A DNA stretch of 64,000 bases. Source: Gemmatimonadota bacterium. Its GTDB lineage: Bacteria; Gemmatimonadota; Gemmatimonadetes; Gemmatimonadales; Gemmatimonadaceae. How positions within the stretch are numbered: the stretch's first letter is position 1; the number at the start of each line of letters is the position of its first letter. Both the position numbers and the translations under genes were made by a program. This document shows, one piece after another, positions 28,653 to 37,196 of this stretch. Location of the stretch: assembly GCA_016704465.1 (NCBI GenBank), contig JADJAD010000004.1, positions 310,001-374,000 on the forward strand, in the 5' to 3' direction. The notes beneath the pieces are model-generated. The model did not search any database, had not been told where the DNA came from, and worked only from the letters and a program-made list of their open reading frames with translations.

Positions 28653-29570
28653 ATGTCCGAACACGCCTGTGCGCGCCTGTTACGCCCCTTCTTCCGCGTC
28701 TCGACGGGCGCCTCGCGCCTGCTCGGCGCCACGGCCATCCTGTGCGTCGTGGCACAGGGAAGCCGAGCGCAGGCGAGCGGGGCTGCGGGAGCAGATCGCG
28801 GCGCGCAACGTCGGGCGCTCAGCGCAGCGGGCAGCGTCCGCATCGCCGAGCTGTCGTGGACCGACGCCATCGCTCGGCTCGACACCGCAACCATCGTCGT
28901 CATCCCGATCGGCGCCGAGGCCAAGGAGCACGGGCCGCATCTCCCGCTCAACAACGACTGGCTCCTGGCCGAGTACTATGCGCAGCGGATCGGGTCGGCG
29001 ACGGCGGTCGTGCTGTATCCGACCGTGAACTACCACTTCTACCCGTCGTTCGTCGAGTATCCGGGGTCGACCACACTTCGCCTCGAAACGGCGCGCGACG
29101 TGATCATCGACATCGTCCGGACGATCGCTGCGCACGGTCCGCGCCGTTTCTACATCCTCAACACCGGGGTGTCGACCTTGCGGGCCCTCGCGCCTGCCCG
29201 CGATTCGCTCACGGCCAGTGGGCTCGTGATGCGCTACACCGACATCCTGCGCGTCGGGCGCGAAGCCGAGGAGTCGATACGGCAGCAGCCGGGGGGGACA
29301 CACGCCGACGAGATCGAGACGTCGATGATGCTCTACATGCACCCCGACGTGGTGCAGATGGCCAAGGCCACGAACGACTACCATCCGGGGGCCGGCGGCC
29401 TCACCCGCGATTCCGTACGGGCGGTGCGAGAGGGCAAGGTCTGGTCGCGCTCCGGGACGTTCGGCGACGCAACCCTGGCCACGCGCGAGAAGGGACGGGT
29501 GGTGGTCGAGGCCCAGGTTGTGGGCATGCTGGCCGAGATCGCCGCGCTACGCCGAATTCCGGTTCCCTGA
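28653..29570 (+). CDS. exported creatininase-family (creatinine amidohydrolase-like) protein
   Basis: 305 residues with a signal peptide (about residues 1-39, ending in SRAQA). The family metal ligands are visible: Glu/His in GAEAKEHGPHLPL, Asp in NNDWLLA, His in NYHFYPSF and Glu in HADEIETSMML. Family members hydrolyse cyclic or linear amides with two metal ions. An exported version is less usual, and the substrate is unknown. ATG 28653 follows GGGAACGG. It is 155 bases from the kinase-like gene and is followed by another secreted hydrolase in the same direction. Confidence 0.82.
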   Translation: MSEHACARLLRPFFRVSTGASRLLGATAILCVVAQGSRAQASGAAGADRGAQRRALSAAGSVRIAELSWTDAIARLDTATIVVIPIGAEAKEHGPHLPLNNDWLLAEYYAQRIGSATAVVLYPTVNYHFYPSFVEYPGSTTLRLETARDVIIDIVRTIAAHGPRRFYILNTGVSTLRALAPARDSLTASGLVMRYTDILRVGREAEESIRQQPGGTHADEIETSMMLYMHPDVVQMAKATNDYHPGAGGLTRDSVRAVREGKVWSRSGTFGDATLATREKGRVVVEAQVVGMLAEIAALRRIPVP

Positions 29571-29663
29571 CCCGGTCGGGTATTTCCTGATTGCCCGCGG
29601 TGCTCCACCGGAAATGTTGTAATACAGCGGATCGTTCCGTCCGCCCGTTTCCGAGGTCCTGCC

Positions 29664-31647
29664 ATGCATCGTGCACCGAGCCGCGTCCGTCGGCTTGCGA
29701 CACTCGTCCTGTTTACCGGCGCGGCGCTTCCTGTCGCGGCGCTCCCCGTCGCCGCCCAGCCGACCCAACCCAACCCCGTGCAGTTGCGCGCTCGCCGCGA
29801 TTCGCTCGAAGCCGAGCTGCAGCGCATCGCGGTGGTGGATCGCAAGGTGATGGTCGGTATGCGCGACGGGTTGCGCATGCAGGCCGACATCTACCGTCCG
29901 AAGGGCGCCTCAAGCAAGGTGCCGGCGATCTTCGTTCGCACCCCCTACAACTTCAACTGGTGGGATGTCCGGCTCGGTGCCCCATCCGACATGACCTCGC
30001 AACTCGAGGCCGTGAAGCGTGGATACGCCTACGTGGTGATGAACGAGCGCGGCCATTTCTTCTCCGAGGGGAACTACGATATCCTCGGTCCACCAACCAC
30101 AGACGGGTACGACGCGATCCAGTGGATTTCCACGCAGTCGTGGGCCAACGGAAAGGTCGGACTGATCGGGTGCTCATCCACGGCTGAGTGGCAGATGGCG
30201 GTCGCATCGCAGTCCCCGCCAGGGCTCGCCACGATCATTCCGCAGGGGTTCGGCGCCGGGGTGGGTCGAGTCGGGCCGTTCTACGAACAGGGCAACTGGT
30301 ACCGCGGGGGCGCGGTGCAGATGCTGTTCATCGCCTGGCTCTACAGCGAGCAGAATCAGGTGCGCCCGCTCATGCCGTCCAACCTCACGCAGGAGGAGCG
30401 GATCCGCTTCTCCAAGTCGTTCGACCTTGCCCAGCAGTTGCCGCCGGTCGACTGGTCGGCCGCCCTTGGCACGCTCCTCCATGGACATCCTGAAGGCGGT
30501 AGATGGCCCGCGTGGCATCTTCGCCGACTCGATGCCTGGGGCCTCGACGGGCGGGGCGATGATCAAGCGCACCCCGAACGACTCGGCGTGGTATCGCGGC
30601 GGGCTGTTCCACGACGACATGCGCGTCAACGTGCCGGGACTCTGGTTCATGTCGTGGTACGACGTGTCGGTGGGGCCGAACCTCGCGACGTACAACCACG
30701 TGCGGAAGACAGCACGCCCCGAGATCGCCAACCAGCAGTACGCCGTCATCGCGCCGACCCTGCATTGCGCCTACAAGCGGGCCACGGAGAACACGATCGT
30801 GGGCGAGCGCAGCATGGGCGACGCGCGGCTGGACTACGACGCCCTCACCTACGGCTGGTTCGACGTCTTCCTCAAGGGCGACAAGAGCCAACTGCTCGAC
30901 ACGCTGCCCAAGGTGCGCTACTTCACGATGGGACTCAACAAGTGGCAAACGACTGACAGCTGGCCGCCGAGCGGGGCGGAGACGTTGCGCTACTTCATCT
31001 CGAGTGGCGGCAAGGCCAACTCGGCCAATGGCGACGGGGTGCTCACCACGCGCCCGCCACGGCAGGACCTTCCCGATGCGTTCCGCTATGACCCGATGAA
31101 TCCGGTGCCGTCGTACGGCGGCAACGTCTGCTGCACGGGCAACGCCGTGCAGGGTGGCTCGTTCGACCAGCTCAAGATGGAGCAGCGCGGCGACATCCTG
31201 GTTTACACCTCCGAGCCGCTCAAGGAGGGGATGGAGGTCTCAGGGCCGGTCGAGCTGACGCTCTACGTCTCGAGCGACGTGAAGGACACCGACTTCACCC
31301 TCAAGCTGCTGGACGTGTATCCCGACGGGCGGGCGTTCAACCTGGACGAGTCGATCCAGCGTGCACGCTATCGCGACGGGTACGACAAGGTCGTGTTCAT
31401 GGAGAAGGACCAGGTGTACAAGGTCACCGTGGGGCCGCTCACCACCAGCAACTACTTCGAGGCGGGACATCGCATTCGCATCGAGGTCTCGAGCTCCAAC
31501 TTCCCGCGCTTCGACCGCAACATGAACACGGGCGGCAACAACTTCGACGAGAAGACCGGGGTGGTCGCCAACAACAAGGTGCATCACTCGACCAAGCATC
31601 CCACCTCACTCACCCTCACGGTCGTGAAGCGCAAGACGGCCTCCTGA
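29664..31647 (+). CDS. secreted S15/CocE-family hydrolase (X-Pro dipeptidyl-peptidase-like), one frameshift
   Basis: About 660 residues when repaired. A signal peptide (about residues 1-31, ending PVAAQ) precedes the alpha/beta-hydrolase domain with VMVGMRDGLRMQADIYRP, MNERGHFFSEGNYD and the nucleophile region IGCSSTAEWQ (Ser near residue 173). The C-terminal jelly-roll of this family is present (VSGPVELTLYVSSDVKDTDF, AGHRIRIEVSSSNFPRFDRN). One extra C near 30480 breaks the frame; removing it joins ALGTLL to MDILKAVDGPRG. Both halves are well conserved, so error is likely. The family includes glutaryl-7-ACA acylases, cocaine esterases and peptidases; the substrate is unknown. Confidence 0.85.
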
Positions 31648-31670
31648 CGGCCACCACGTACCAGTTCGCT

Positions 31671-31704
31671 CGCCCGGCCGGGACATCTCAGTCCCGGCCG
31701 GGCG
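31671..31704. terminator. perfect hairpin between convergent genes
   Basis: A 14-bp perfect stem (31671-31684 with 31691-31704, loop ATCTCA) lies between the hydrolase stop (31647) and the MFS gene stop (31718). There is no T-run on either side. Position suggests bidirectional termination. Confidence 0.65.
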
Positions 31705-31717
31705 CATGCGTTCGGCG

Positions 31718-32944
31718 CTACAGCTCCGTGACCTCCGGGTAGCGCCGGAACGCCCACCACCCGTAGAGCAGCATGAGCACCGCGGCGCCGCCGATCGCCG
31801 CATCGACGCCGAAGACGCGCGCGACCGCCCCGGCCCCGAATGCCCCGATCACCTGCGGGAGTCCGATCACGATCAGCGAGTAGATCGCCATCAGGCGCCC
31901 GCGGAACGCATCGGGGACGATGGACTGCATGAGCGTGTTCGCCAACGCATTGTTGACGATCATCACGCAGCCAACCGCGAGCAGCAGCACGTACGCAAGG
32001 CCGGGGACGCGGATGAACGACAGAGCCACCAGCAGGGCCGCGTAGAGGATCGAGGTGTACTTCAGCAACCGGCCGCGAGACCGCGGCGCAAACGCGGCCA
32101 GCCCGAGCGCCCCCGCCAGTCCACCGATGCCAACCGCCGAGAGCATCACACCGAATCCGCCGGCCCCGAGGCCCAGCATTTCGCGCGCCATCACCGGCAT
32201 GAGCGACAAGTAGGGGATGCCGAGGATCGAGAAGACCGTGACCACCTCCACCAACCCCCGTACCCGGCGGTCGCCGAGCACGTAGGCGAGCCCCTCACGA
32301 ATCCCCTCGAGCGGCGACAGCAGGGCGGGGACCGGGGTGTACGGCGGCAGCGAGATGCGGGACAGGCCGATGAGCACCGTCAGGTAGCTCAGTGCATTCA
32401 CGCCGAAGCACCAGGCAAGGCCGAACTTGGCAATGATCGCCGCGGCAATCGCGGGGCCGAAGATTCGGGCCAGGTTGAAGCCGGACGAGTTGAGTGCAAT
32501 GGCGTCGCGCAGGTCATCGCGGCCGACCAGGTCGATCATGAGCGACTGGCGCGCCGGGATCTCGACGCTCGCAATGGCCCCGCCGACGAGGGCCAGCACC
32601 AGGAGGGTCGGGATATTGATGTGCCCCGACCAGGTGAGGTACCAGAGCAGCACCGCCTCGAGCAGGAGCAGGGTCTGGGCGATGGTCACGAGGCGCAACT
32701 TGTCGCTGCGATCGACCACGACCCCGGCGTAGAGCGAGAACAGGAGGATCGGTAGCGAGCCAATGGACGCAACGAGTCCGACGATGAAGGCGCTATCGGA
32801 CAGCTCCAGCGCCAGCCATCCGAGCGCCATCGACTGCATCCACGTCCCGATCAGGGAGAGCGTCTGCCCCACCCAGAAGCGACGGAAATTCGCGTGGGTG
32901 AGCAGGACCCGGAACGGGTTGAGCGATCGACGATGGGGGGACAC
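31718..32944 (-). CDS. MFS exporter (EntS-like MFS_3 family)
   Basis: 408 residues with 12 predicted hydrophobic helices. The N-terminus FRVLLTHANFRRFWVGQTLSLIG, the helix 2-3 loop DRSDKLRL and a second-half PRSRGRLL loop are typical of MFS_3 proteins related to enterobactin exporter EntS. Substrates in the family range from siderophores to drugs; none can be chosen here, and no biosynthetic genes are adjacent. The start is GTG 32944 with only a weak upstream purine stretch. It is convergent with the S15 hydrolase and divergent from the VWA gene. Confidence 0.87.
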   Translation of the reverse strand: MSPHRRSLNPFRVLLTHANFRRFWVGQTLSLIGTWMQSMALGWLALELSDSAFIVGLVASIGSLPILLFSLYAGVVVDRSDKLRLVTIAQTLLLLEAVLLWYLTWSGHINIPTLLVLALVGGAIASVEIPARQSLMIDLVGRDDLRDAIALNSSGFNLARIFGPAIAAAIIAKFGLAWCFGVNALSYLTVLIGLSRISLPPYTPVPALLSPLEGIREGLAYVLGDRRVRGLVEVVTVFSILGIPYLSLMPVMAREMLGLGAGGFGVMLSAVGIGGLAGALGLAAFAPRSRGRLLKYTSILYAALLVALSFIRVPGLAYVLLLAVGCVMIVNNALANTLMQSIVPDAFRGRLMAIYSLIVIGLPQVIGAFGAGAVARVFGVDAAIGGAAVLMLLYGWWAFRRYPEVTEL

Positions 32945-33142
32945 GTCCGTAAACTACGAGATCTGCACGCGCGGAGGGATCGCCCGACACGCCGCGTGTG
33001 TTATATGCTACAGGCCATGTCATGCCTGCTCGCTGGCCCCGCGGCCCTTGCGTCGACCGCGGGGCCCTCTACGCGGCGTGAGAGGGCCCAAGCGAGGGCG
33101 CCGTTCAGCTGACGGTGCCGCCCCAGCCTGCACGAGGTGGTC

Positions 33143-34423
33143 ATGCGGTTCCACACGTACACCAAGTTCTCCCCCGAGGCCGCCGACGCGGTCGATCTCG
33201 AGTCGCTCCTGGAGCAGCTGTCGGACTTCCTGCTCCAGTCCGGCTTCGCGGGAGGCCAGCACTACCACCCGTACTGGGGTGAGACGGGGGAGGACGGCGA
33301 TCGATCGCTCGACGCCCTGAAGCAGGCAGTCCTCCAGGCACTCATCGACAGCGGGCAGTTCACCCCCGAAATGCTGCAGGCGCTGCGCGGCGAGGACGAT
33401 GAGGAGGCGCAGGCATCGTTGGCCAAGCTGCTGGACGACATCGTGAAGCGGCTGATGGAGCAGGGCTACCTCAATCTCGAGGCCCCGCCCGAAGTCCCGG
33501 ATTCGCACTCGGCCGTCGAGGGGCCGGGCGGGCTCGCGCGGGCCGCGTCGCGCGACGTCAACTTCCACCTCACCGACAAGGGGATCGACTTCCTGGGCTA
33601 CAAGTCGCTGCGCAATATCCTCGGGTCGTTAGGCAAGTCGTCGTTCGGCAGCCACGACACGCCCTTCCTGGCCACCGGGATCGAGGCCGACGCCGCCAGC
33701 AAGCCGTATGAGTTCGGCGATACCCTCAACCTCGACGTCAACGAGACGCTGAAGAACGCCCTCGCGCGCACCGGGTCGCTCGACTCGCCGCTGGACATCG
33801 ACTACCCCGACCTGATGGTGCGCCAGGCCGAGTACCGTTCGTCGTGCGCCACGGTCATCATGCTCGACTGCAGCCACAGCATGATTCTCTACGGCGAGGA
33901 TCGCTTCACCCCCGCCAAGAAGGTGGCGCTCGCGCTGACGCACCTGATCCGCACCCAGTTCCCCGGCGACACGATTCGCGTGGTGCTCTTCCACGACTCG
34001 GCCGAGGAGATCCCGATCGCCACGCTCGCGCAGGCGCAGGTCGGTCCCTACCACACGAACACCGCCGAAGGGCTCAAGCTCGCGCGCCGGATCCTGATGG
34101 CGCAGAAGAAGGACATGCGGCAGATCGTCATGATCACCGATGGAAAGCCAAGCGCGCTCACCATGCCCAACGGCGCCATCTACAAGAACTCGATGGGGCT
34201 CGACGCGTACGTGATCCAGGAGACGATTCGCGAGGTGGCCGACTGCCGTCGCGCGGGCATCTCGATCAACACCTTCATGCTCGCCCGCGACCGCGCGCTC
34301 GTGGAGTTCGTCAAGCACGTGTCGTCGATCTGTCGCGGCAAGGCGTACTTCACCAACACCATGACGCTCGGCCAGTACATCCTGATGGACTTCCTGCGCA
34401 AGAAGACCCGCAAGGTCTCGTGA
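33143..34423 (+). CDS. VWA-domain protein, probable partner of the MoxR-like ATPase
   Basis: 426 residues. The C-terminal half is a von Willebrand A domain with a full MIDAS: DCSHSM (about residue 241), Thr in PYHTNTAEG, and Asp in MITDGKPS. The N-terminal half is acidic and helical, without a signal peptide, so the protein is cytoplasmic. Its composition resembles VWA partners of chelatase-type AAA+ ATPases; the ATPase encoded at 25813-27303 is the obvious candidate. ATG 33143 has GAGGTGG just upstream; an in-frame GTG at 33137 is less likely. Confidence 0.86.
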   Translation: MRFHTYTKFSPEAADAVDLESLLEQLSDFLLQSGFAGGQHYHPYWGETGEDGDRSLDALKQAVLQALIDSGQFTPEMLQALRGEDDEEAQASLAKLLDDIVKRLMEQGYLNLEAPPEVPDSHSAVEGPGGLARAASRDVNFHLTDKGIDFLGYKSLRNILGSLGKSSFGSHDTPFLATGIEADAASKPYEFGDTLNLDVNETLKNALARTGSLDSPLDIDYPDLMVRQAEYRSSCATVIMLDCSHSMILYGEDRFTPAKKVALALTHLIRTQFPGDTIRVVLFHDSAEEIPIATLAQAQVGPYHTNTAEGLKLARRILMAQKKDMRQIVMITDGKPSALTMPNGAIYKNSMGLDAYVIQETIREVADCRRAGISINTFMLARDRALVEFVKHVSSICRGKAYFTNTMTLGQYILMDFLRKKTRKVS

Positions 34424-34441
34424 CAGCACCCCCCCTCCCCC

Positions 34442-34470
34442 TTGCGCCGAGCATCGGGCCGGCATAAACT
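34442..34470 (+). promoter_or_regulatory. candidate promoter of the riboswitch-hom operon
   Basis: TTGCGC (34442-34447), 17-base spacer, TAAACT (34465-34470). A transcript starting near 34477 would begin about 10 bases before the aptamer, which makes this placement credible. Confidence 0.5.
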
Positions 34471-34485
34471 CGGCTTCACAACCGA

Positions 34486-34545
34486 AGCACGTGGCGATTT
34501 AGGGCAACTTGCGGCCACGCTAAACAACTCGCTAAAAGCCACTCG
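34486..34545 (+). promoter_or_regulatory. SAM-II riboswitch aptamer upstream of hom
   Basis: The leader matches the SAM-II (SAM-alpha) core as I remember it. P1 is CGTGGC (34490-34495) with GCCACG (34514-34519). The conserved GATTTA follows the 5' arm (34496-34501), CTTGC lies in the loop before the 3' arm, CTAAACAA follows (34520-34527), and GCTAAA at 34531-34536 is the 3' conserved box. GGC in the loop (34503-34505) could pair with GCC (34538-34540) to form the pseudoknot. SAM-II RNAs sense S-adenosylmethionine and repress methionine-pathway genes. The downstream gene is homoserine dehydrogenase, a fitting target. Confidence 0.88.
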
Positions 34546-34619
34546 TCCGGGGGCTTTGCCGTTGGGCGTTTTTTTATTGCCCGGCAGCGAACCCCCGCGA
34601 GTGGGGGAGACTCGTACCC
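34546..34619 (+). promoter_or_regulatory. expression platform of the SAM-II riboswitch with competing G5-C5-G5 pairings
   Basis: Three runs can pair in two exclusive ways: GGGGG (34549-34553), CCCCC (34592-34596) and GGGGG (34603-34607). The last includes the start of the Shine-Dalgarno stretch GGGGGAG, 10 bases before ATG 34620. CCCCC with the second GGGGG forms a hairpin (loop GCGAGT) that hides the ribosome site. AAAGCC (34535-34540) in the aptamer tail can also pair with GGCTTT (34552-34557). A T7 run (34569-34575) follows GGGCG; I find no strong stem before it, so termination is uncertain. The mechanism is inferred. Confidence 0.5.
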
Positions 34620-35606
34620 ATGGCACCACCCGTCCTCCGCGTCGGGCTGATCGGCAACGGCACTGTCGGCGCCGCGTTCGCCTCCGCGCTCAGCGCCAAT
34701 CATGAGCGCGTGACCCAGCGCATCGGCCGACCCCTTCGACTCACCCAGGTCGTCGTGCGCGACCCGGACCGGCATCGCCGCGCACTCCCGTCCATTCGCG
34801 TGCACGACGACCCCGAGGGACTGGCAAACGACCCGTCCATCGACGTGATCGTCGAGGCAAGCGGTGCCCCCGACGCGGCACGGTGGCTGCGACGTGCCAT
34901 GGAGCGCGGGGCGGCGGCGGTGTCGGCGAACAAACTGGCCATAGCGACTGACCCACTCCTGCTGGCGGCGATCGCCAGGCGGCACCCGCTCTTCCACTGC
35001 GAGGCTGCGGTCGCGGCGGCCCTCCCGATCGTCCGGGCCCTGCGCGACTCGCTCGACGGCGAAGAGATCCTCGCCCTGCGCGGCGTCCTGAACGGCACGA
35101 CCACCTTCATGCTCACCGAGATCGAGGCCGGCGCCGGCTTCGATCAGGCGCTCAACGCCGCGCGCCGTCACGGGTACGCCGAAGCCGACGCATCTGCCGA
35201 CCTGACCGGGCGCGACGCGGCCGCCAAGTTGGCGATCCTCGCCACGCTGGCCTGGCGCGCACCCGTCACGCTCAGCGACGTCCCGACGCGCGGCATCGAC
35301 CCCGACGTCATCCACCTTGTGCAGACCGCCCGGGCCCTCGGGCAACGCGTACGCCTGGTCGCCGAGGCGACCAGGTCCACAGGATTGCAGCTGCGCGTCG
35401 AGCCGCAGGTCCTCGCCTCGAACGACGCCCTGGCGCGGGCCGAGGGCGTGGTCAACGTGGTGGAGGTGCAGAGCGCATTGGCTGGCTCGCTCACGTGGTA
35501 TGGCGCGGGAGCGGGCGGTACGCGGACGGCATCGGCCTTGTTAGGCGACCTGTTGGCCGCGGCGCGAGCGCTGGCCGGGTCGCGGGCCGACAGGATCGCC
35601 GCATGA
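34620..35606 (+). CDS. hom: homoserine dehydrogenase
   Basis: 328 residues: the short form with NAD(P)-binding and catalytic domains and no ACT domain, so no threonine feedback through ACT is expected. The Rossmann motif VGLIGNGTVGAAF is at the N-terminus; SANKLAIA, the substrate-site LRGVLNGTTTFMLTEIE, GYAEADASADLTGRDAAAKLAIL (conserved Asp/Lys) and RGID follow. It reduces aspartate-4-semialdehyde to homoserine, the branch point to threonine and methionine. It is first in the SAM-II-controlled operon; ATGA overlap with thrC. Confidence 0.93.
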   Translation: MAPPVLRVGLIGNGTVGAAFASALSANHERVTQRIGRPLRLTQVVVRDPDRHRRALPSIRVHDDPEGLANDPSIDVIVEASGAPDAARWLRRAMERGAAAVSANKLAIATDPLLLAAIARRHPLFHCEAAVAAALPIVRALRDSLDGEEILALRGVLNGTTTFMLTEIEAGAGFDQALNAARRHGYAEADASADLTGRDAAAKLAILATLAWRAPVTLSDVPTRGIDPDVIHLVQTARALGQRVRLVAEATRSTGLQLRVEPQVLASNDALARAEGVVNVVEVQSALAGSLTWYGAGAGGTRTASALLGDLLAAARALAGSRADRIAA

Positions 35607-36886
35607 CCGCCACCACCATCACGGCCGCCGCCTCGACGCGCCCGTCGGCTCCGGTGCCACTCGCACCGCTGCCGCTGGCCTGCGACGCGTGCGGGCGGAC
35701 AGCCGGCGCGACACCGCAAGCGATCTGCCCCGACTGTCTCGGTCCGCTGGAACCCGTGTACGATCCAAACCGCCGCCTGCCGTCGCGAGAAGAGATTGCC
35801 AGGCGGCCGCGGTCCCTGTGGCGCTACCACGAATGGCTCCCCTTCCAGGGCGAGCCCGTGCATGCCCTCGACGTGGGATGGACGCCACTCGTGGAGTCCC
35901 CCGCCCTCGCCGCGCAGCTGGGGGTCGCTCGCCTCTGGCTCAAGCTCGACGCCCACTCGTTCCCGACGCTGTCGTTCAAGGACCGCGTGGTCACGACCGC
36001 CATCAACGCAGCCGAGGCGTTCGGCCTCGACGTGATCGGCTGCGCATCGACGGGCAACCTCGCCAATGCCGTCGCCGCCGCCGCAGCTCGCGCCGGCAAG
36101 CCGGCGTGGATCTTCGTGCCGCATGATCTGGAGCTCGGCAAGCTCGTCGCCACCGCGGTCTTCGCCCCGACGCTCGTGCGGGTGCGCGGCACGTACGACG
36201 ACGTGAATCGACTGTGCGCGCAGGTCGCGGATCGCTTCGGCTGGGGCATGGTCAACGTGAACCTGCGCGCGTACTACGGCGAGGGGAGCAAGACGATGGC
36301 CTTCGAGATCGCCGAACAGCTGGGGTGGCGCCTCCCCACCGCGGTCGTCACGCCGATGGCCGGCGGTTCGCTGGTCACCAAACTACGAAAGGGATTCTCC
36401 GAGGCGCGGGACGCCGGACTGGTGAGCGGCGACCTGCCGCGGCAGTACGGCGCCCAAGCGGACGGCTGCGCCCCGATCGTGCGGCTCGCCGAGCGCGGCG
36501 ATGAGATCCTCGTTCCGGAGATACCGCAGACCATCGCCCGCTCGCTGGCGATCGGCAATCCCGCCGATGGCCTGTCGGCAAGTCGCATACTCCGGAACAG
36601 CGGAGGCGCTGGCCAGCGCGTGTCGGACACCGAGCTGGTCGCCGCCATTCGCCTGTTGGCCCGCACGACCGGCCTCTTCGCCGAGACCGCTGGCGGCGTC
36701 ACGATGGCGGCGACCCTGCGCCTTGCCGCCGCCGGCCACTTCCGCCCCTCCGACGAGGTCGTCGTCTGTCTCACCGGCCACGGCCTCAAGACCATCGAGC
36801 CCGTCCAGGACACGCTGCTCGACACCCCGACAATAGAGCCGCGCATCCGCGAAGTCGCCGCCCTCGTCGCCAACCGCACCGCCTGA
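35603..36886 (+). CDS. thrC: threonine synthase
   Basis: 427 residues. An N-terminal zinc ribbon (CDACG and CPDCLG, about residues 27-44) precedes the PLP fold. The PLP lysine is Lys126 in LSFKDR; the phosphate loop GCASTGNLANA and TPMAGGSLVTKLRKGF complete the site. It converts O-phosphohomoserine to threonine. Close relatives with the same fold make cysteate or use other acceptors, so specificity rests on the pairing with hom. ATG 35603 overlaps the hom stop (ATGA). Confidence 0.9.
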   Translation: MTATTITAAASTRPSAPVPLAPLPLACDACGRTAGATPQAICPDCLGPLEPVYDPNRRLPSREEIARRPRSLWRYHEWLPFQGEPVHALDVGWTPLVESPALAAQLGVARLWLKLDAHSFPTLSFKDRVVTTAINAAEAFGLDVIGCASTGNLANAVAAAAARAGKPAWIFVPHDLELGKLVATAVFAPTLVRVRGTYDDVNRLCAQVADRFGWGMVNVNLRAYYGEGSKTMAFEIAEQLGWRLPTAVVTPMAGGSLVTKLRKGFSEARDAGLVSGDLPRQYGAQADGCAPIVRLAERGDEILVPEIPQTIARSLAIGNPADGLSASRILRNSGGAGQRVSDTELVAAIRLLARTTGLFAETAGGVTMAATLRLAAAGHFRPSDEVVVCLTGHGLKTIEPVQDTLLDTPTIEPRIREVAALVANRTA

Positions 36887-36920
36887 CCCACTCCCGTCCC
36901 CCGTCCCCCGTCCCAAGACC

Positions 36921-37193
36921 ATGCCCACCTTTTCTCTCCCCTCCGTCCTCGCCGCCCACATCGGCGGCATCCGCTCCGTCGCCACGACCGGCACCACAGT
37001 CGACGGCGCCATCGACGCGCTCGTGGACCAGTACCCGCAGCTCGCGCCGCGGCTGCGCGATGCGGCCGGTGCCCCCTACCCCTTCGTGACGTTCTACCTT
37101 AACGATGAAGATGTGCGACTCGTGGGTGGCTTCGCCGCCGCCGTTTCCGATGGCGACGAGGTCACCATCGTCCCGGCCGTCGCTGGAGGCTGA
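36921..37193 (+). CDS. MoaD/ThiS-family ubiquitin-like sulfur carrier protein
   Basis: 90 residues with a beta-grasp pattern (SVATTGTTVDGAIDALVDQYP, VTFYLNDEDVRLVGG, DGDEVTIVPAVAGG) and the C-terminal Gly-Gly that is adenylated and thiocarboxylated. The MoeB-like activating enzyme starts 3 bases after its stop. It could serve molybdopterin, thiamine, cysteine or homocysteine synthesis. Its place in a hom-thrC operon behind a SAM riboswitch points to amino-acid sulfur transfer, by inference. CCCGTCC repeats fill the short gap after thrC. Confidence 0.88.
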   Translation: MPTFSLPSVLAAHIGGIRSVATTGTTVDGAIDALVDQYPQLAPRLRDAAGAPYPFVTFYLNDEDVRLVGGFAAAVSDGDEVTIVPAVAGG

Positions 37194-37196
37194 TCC

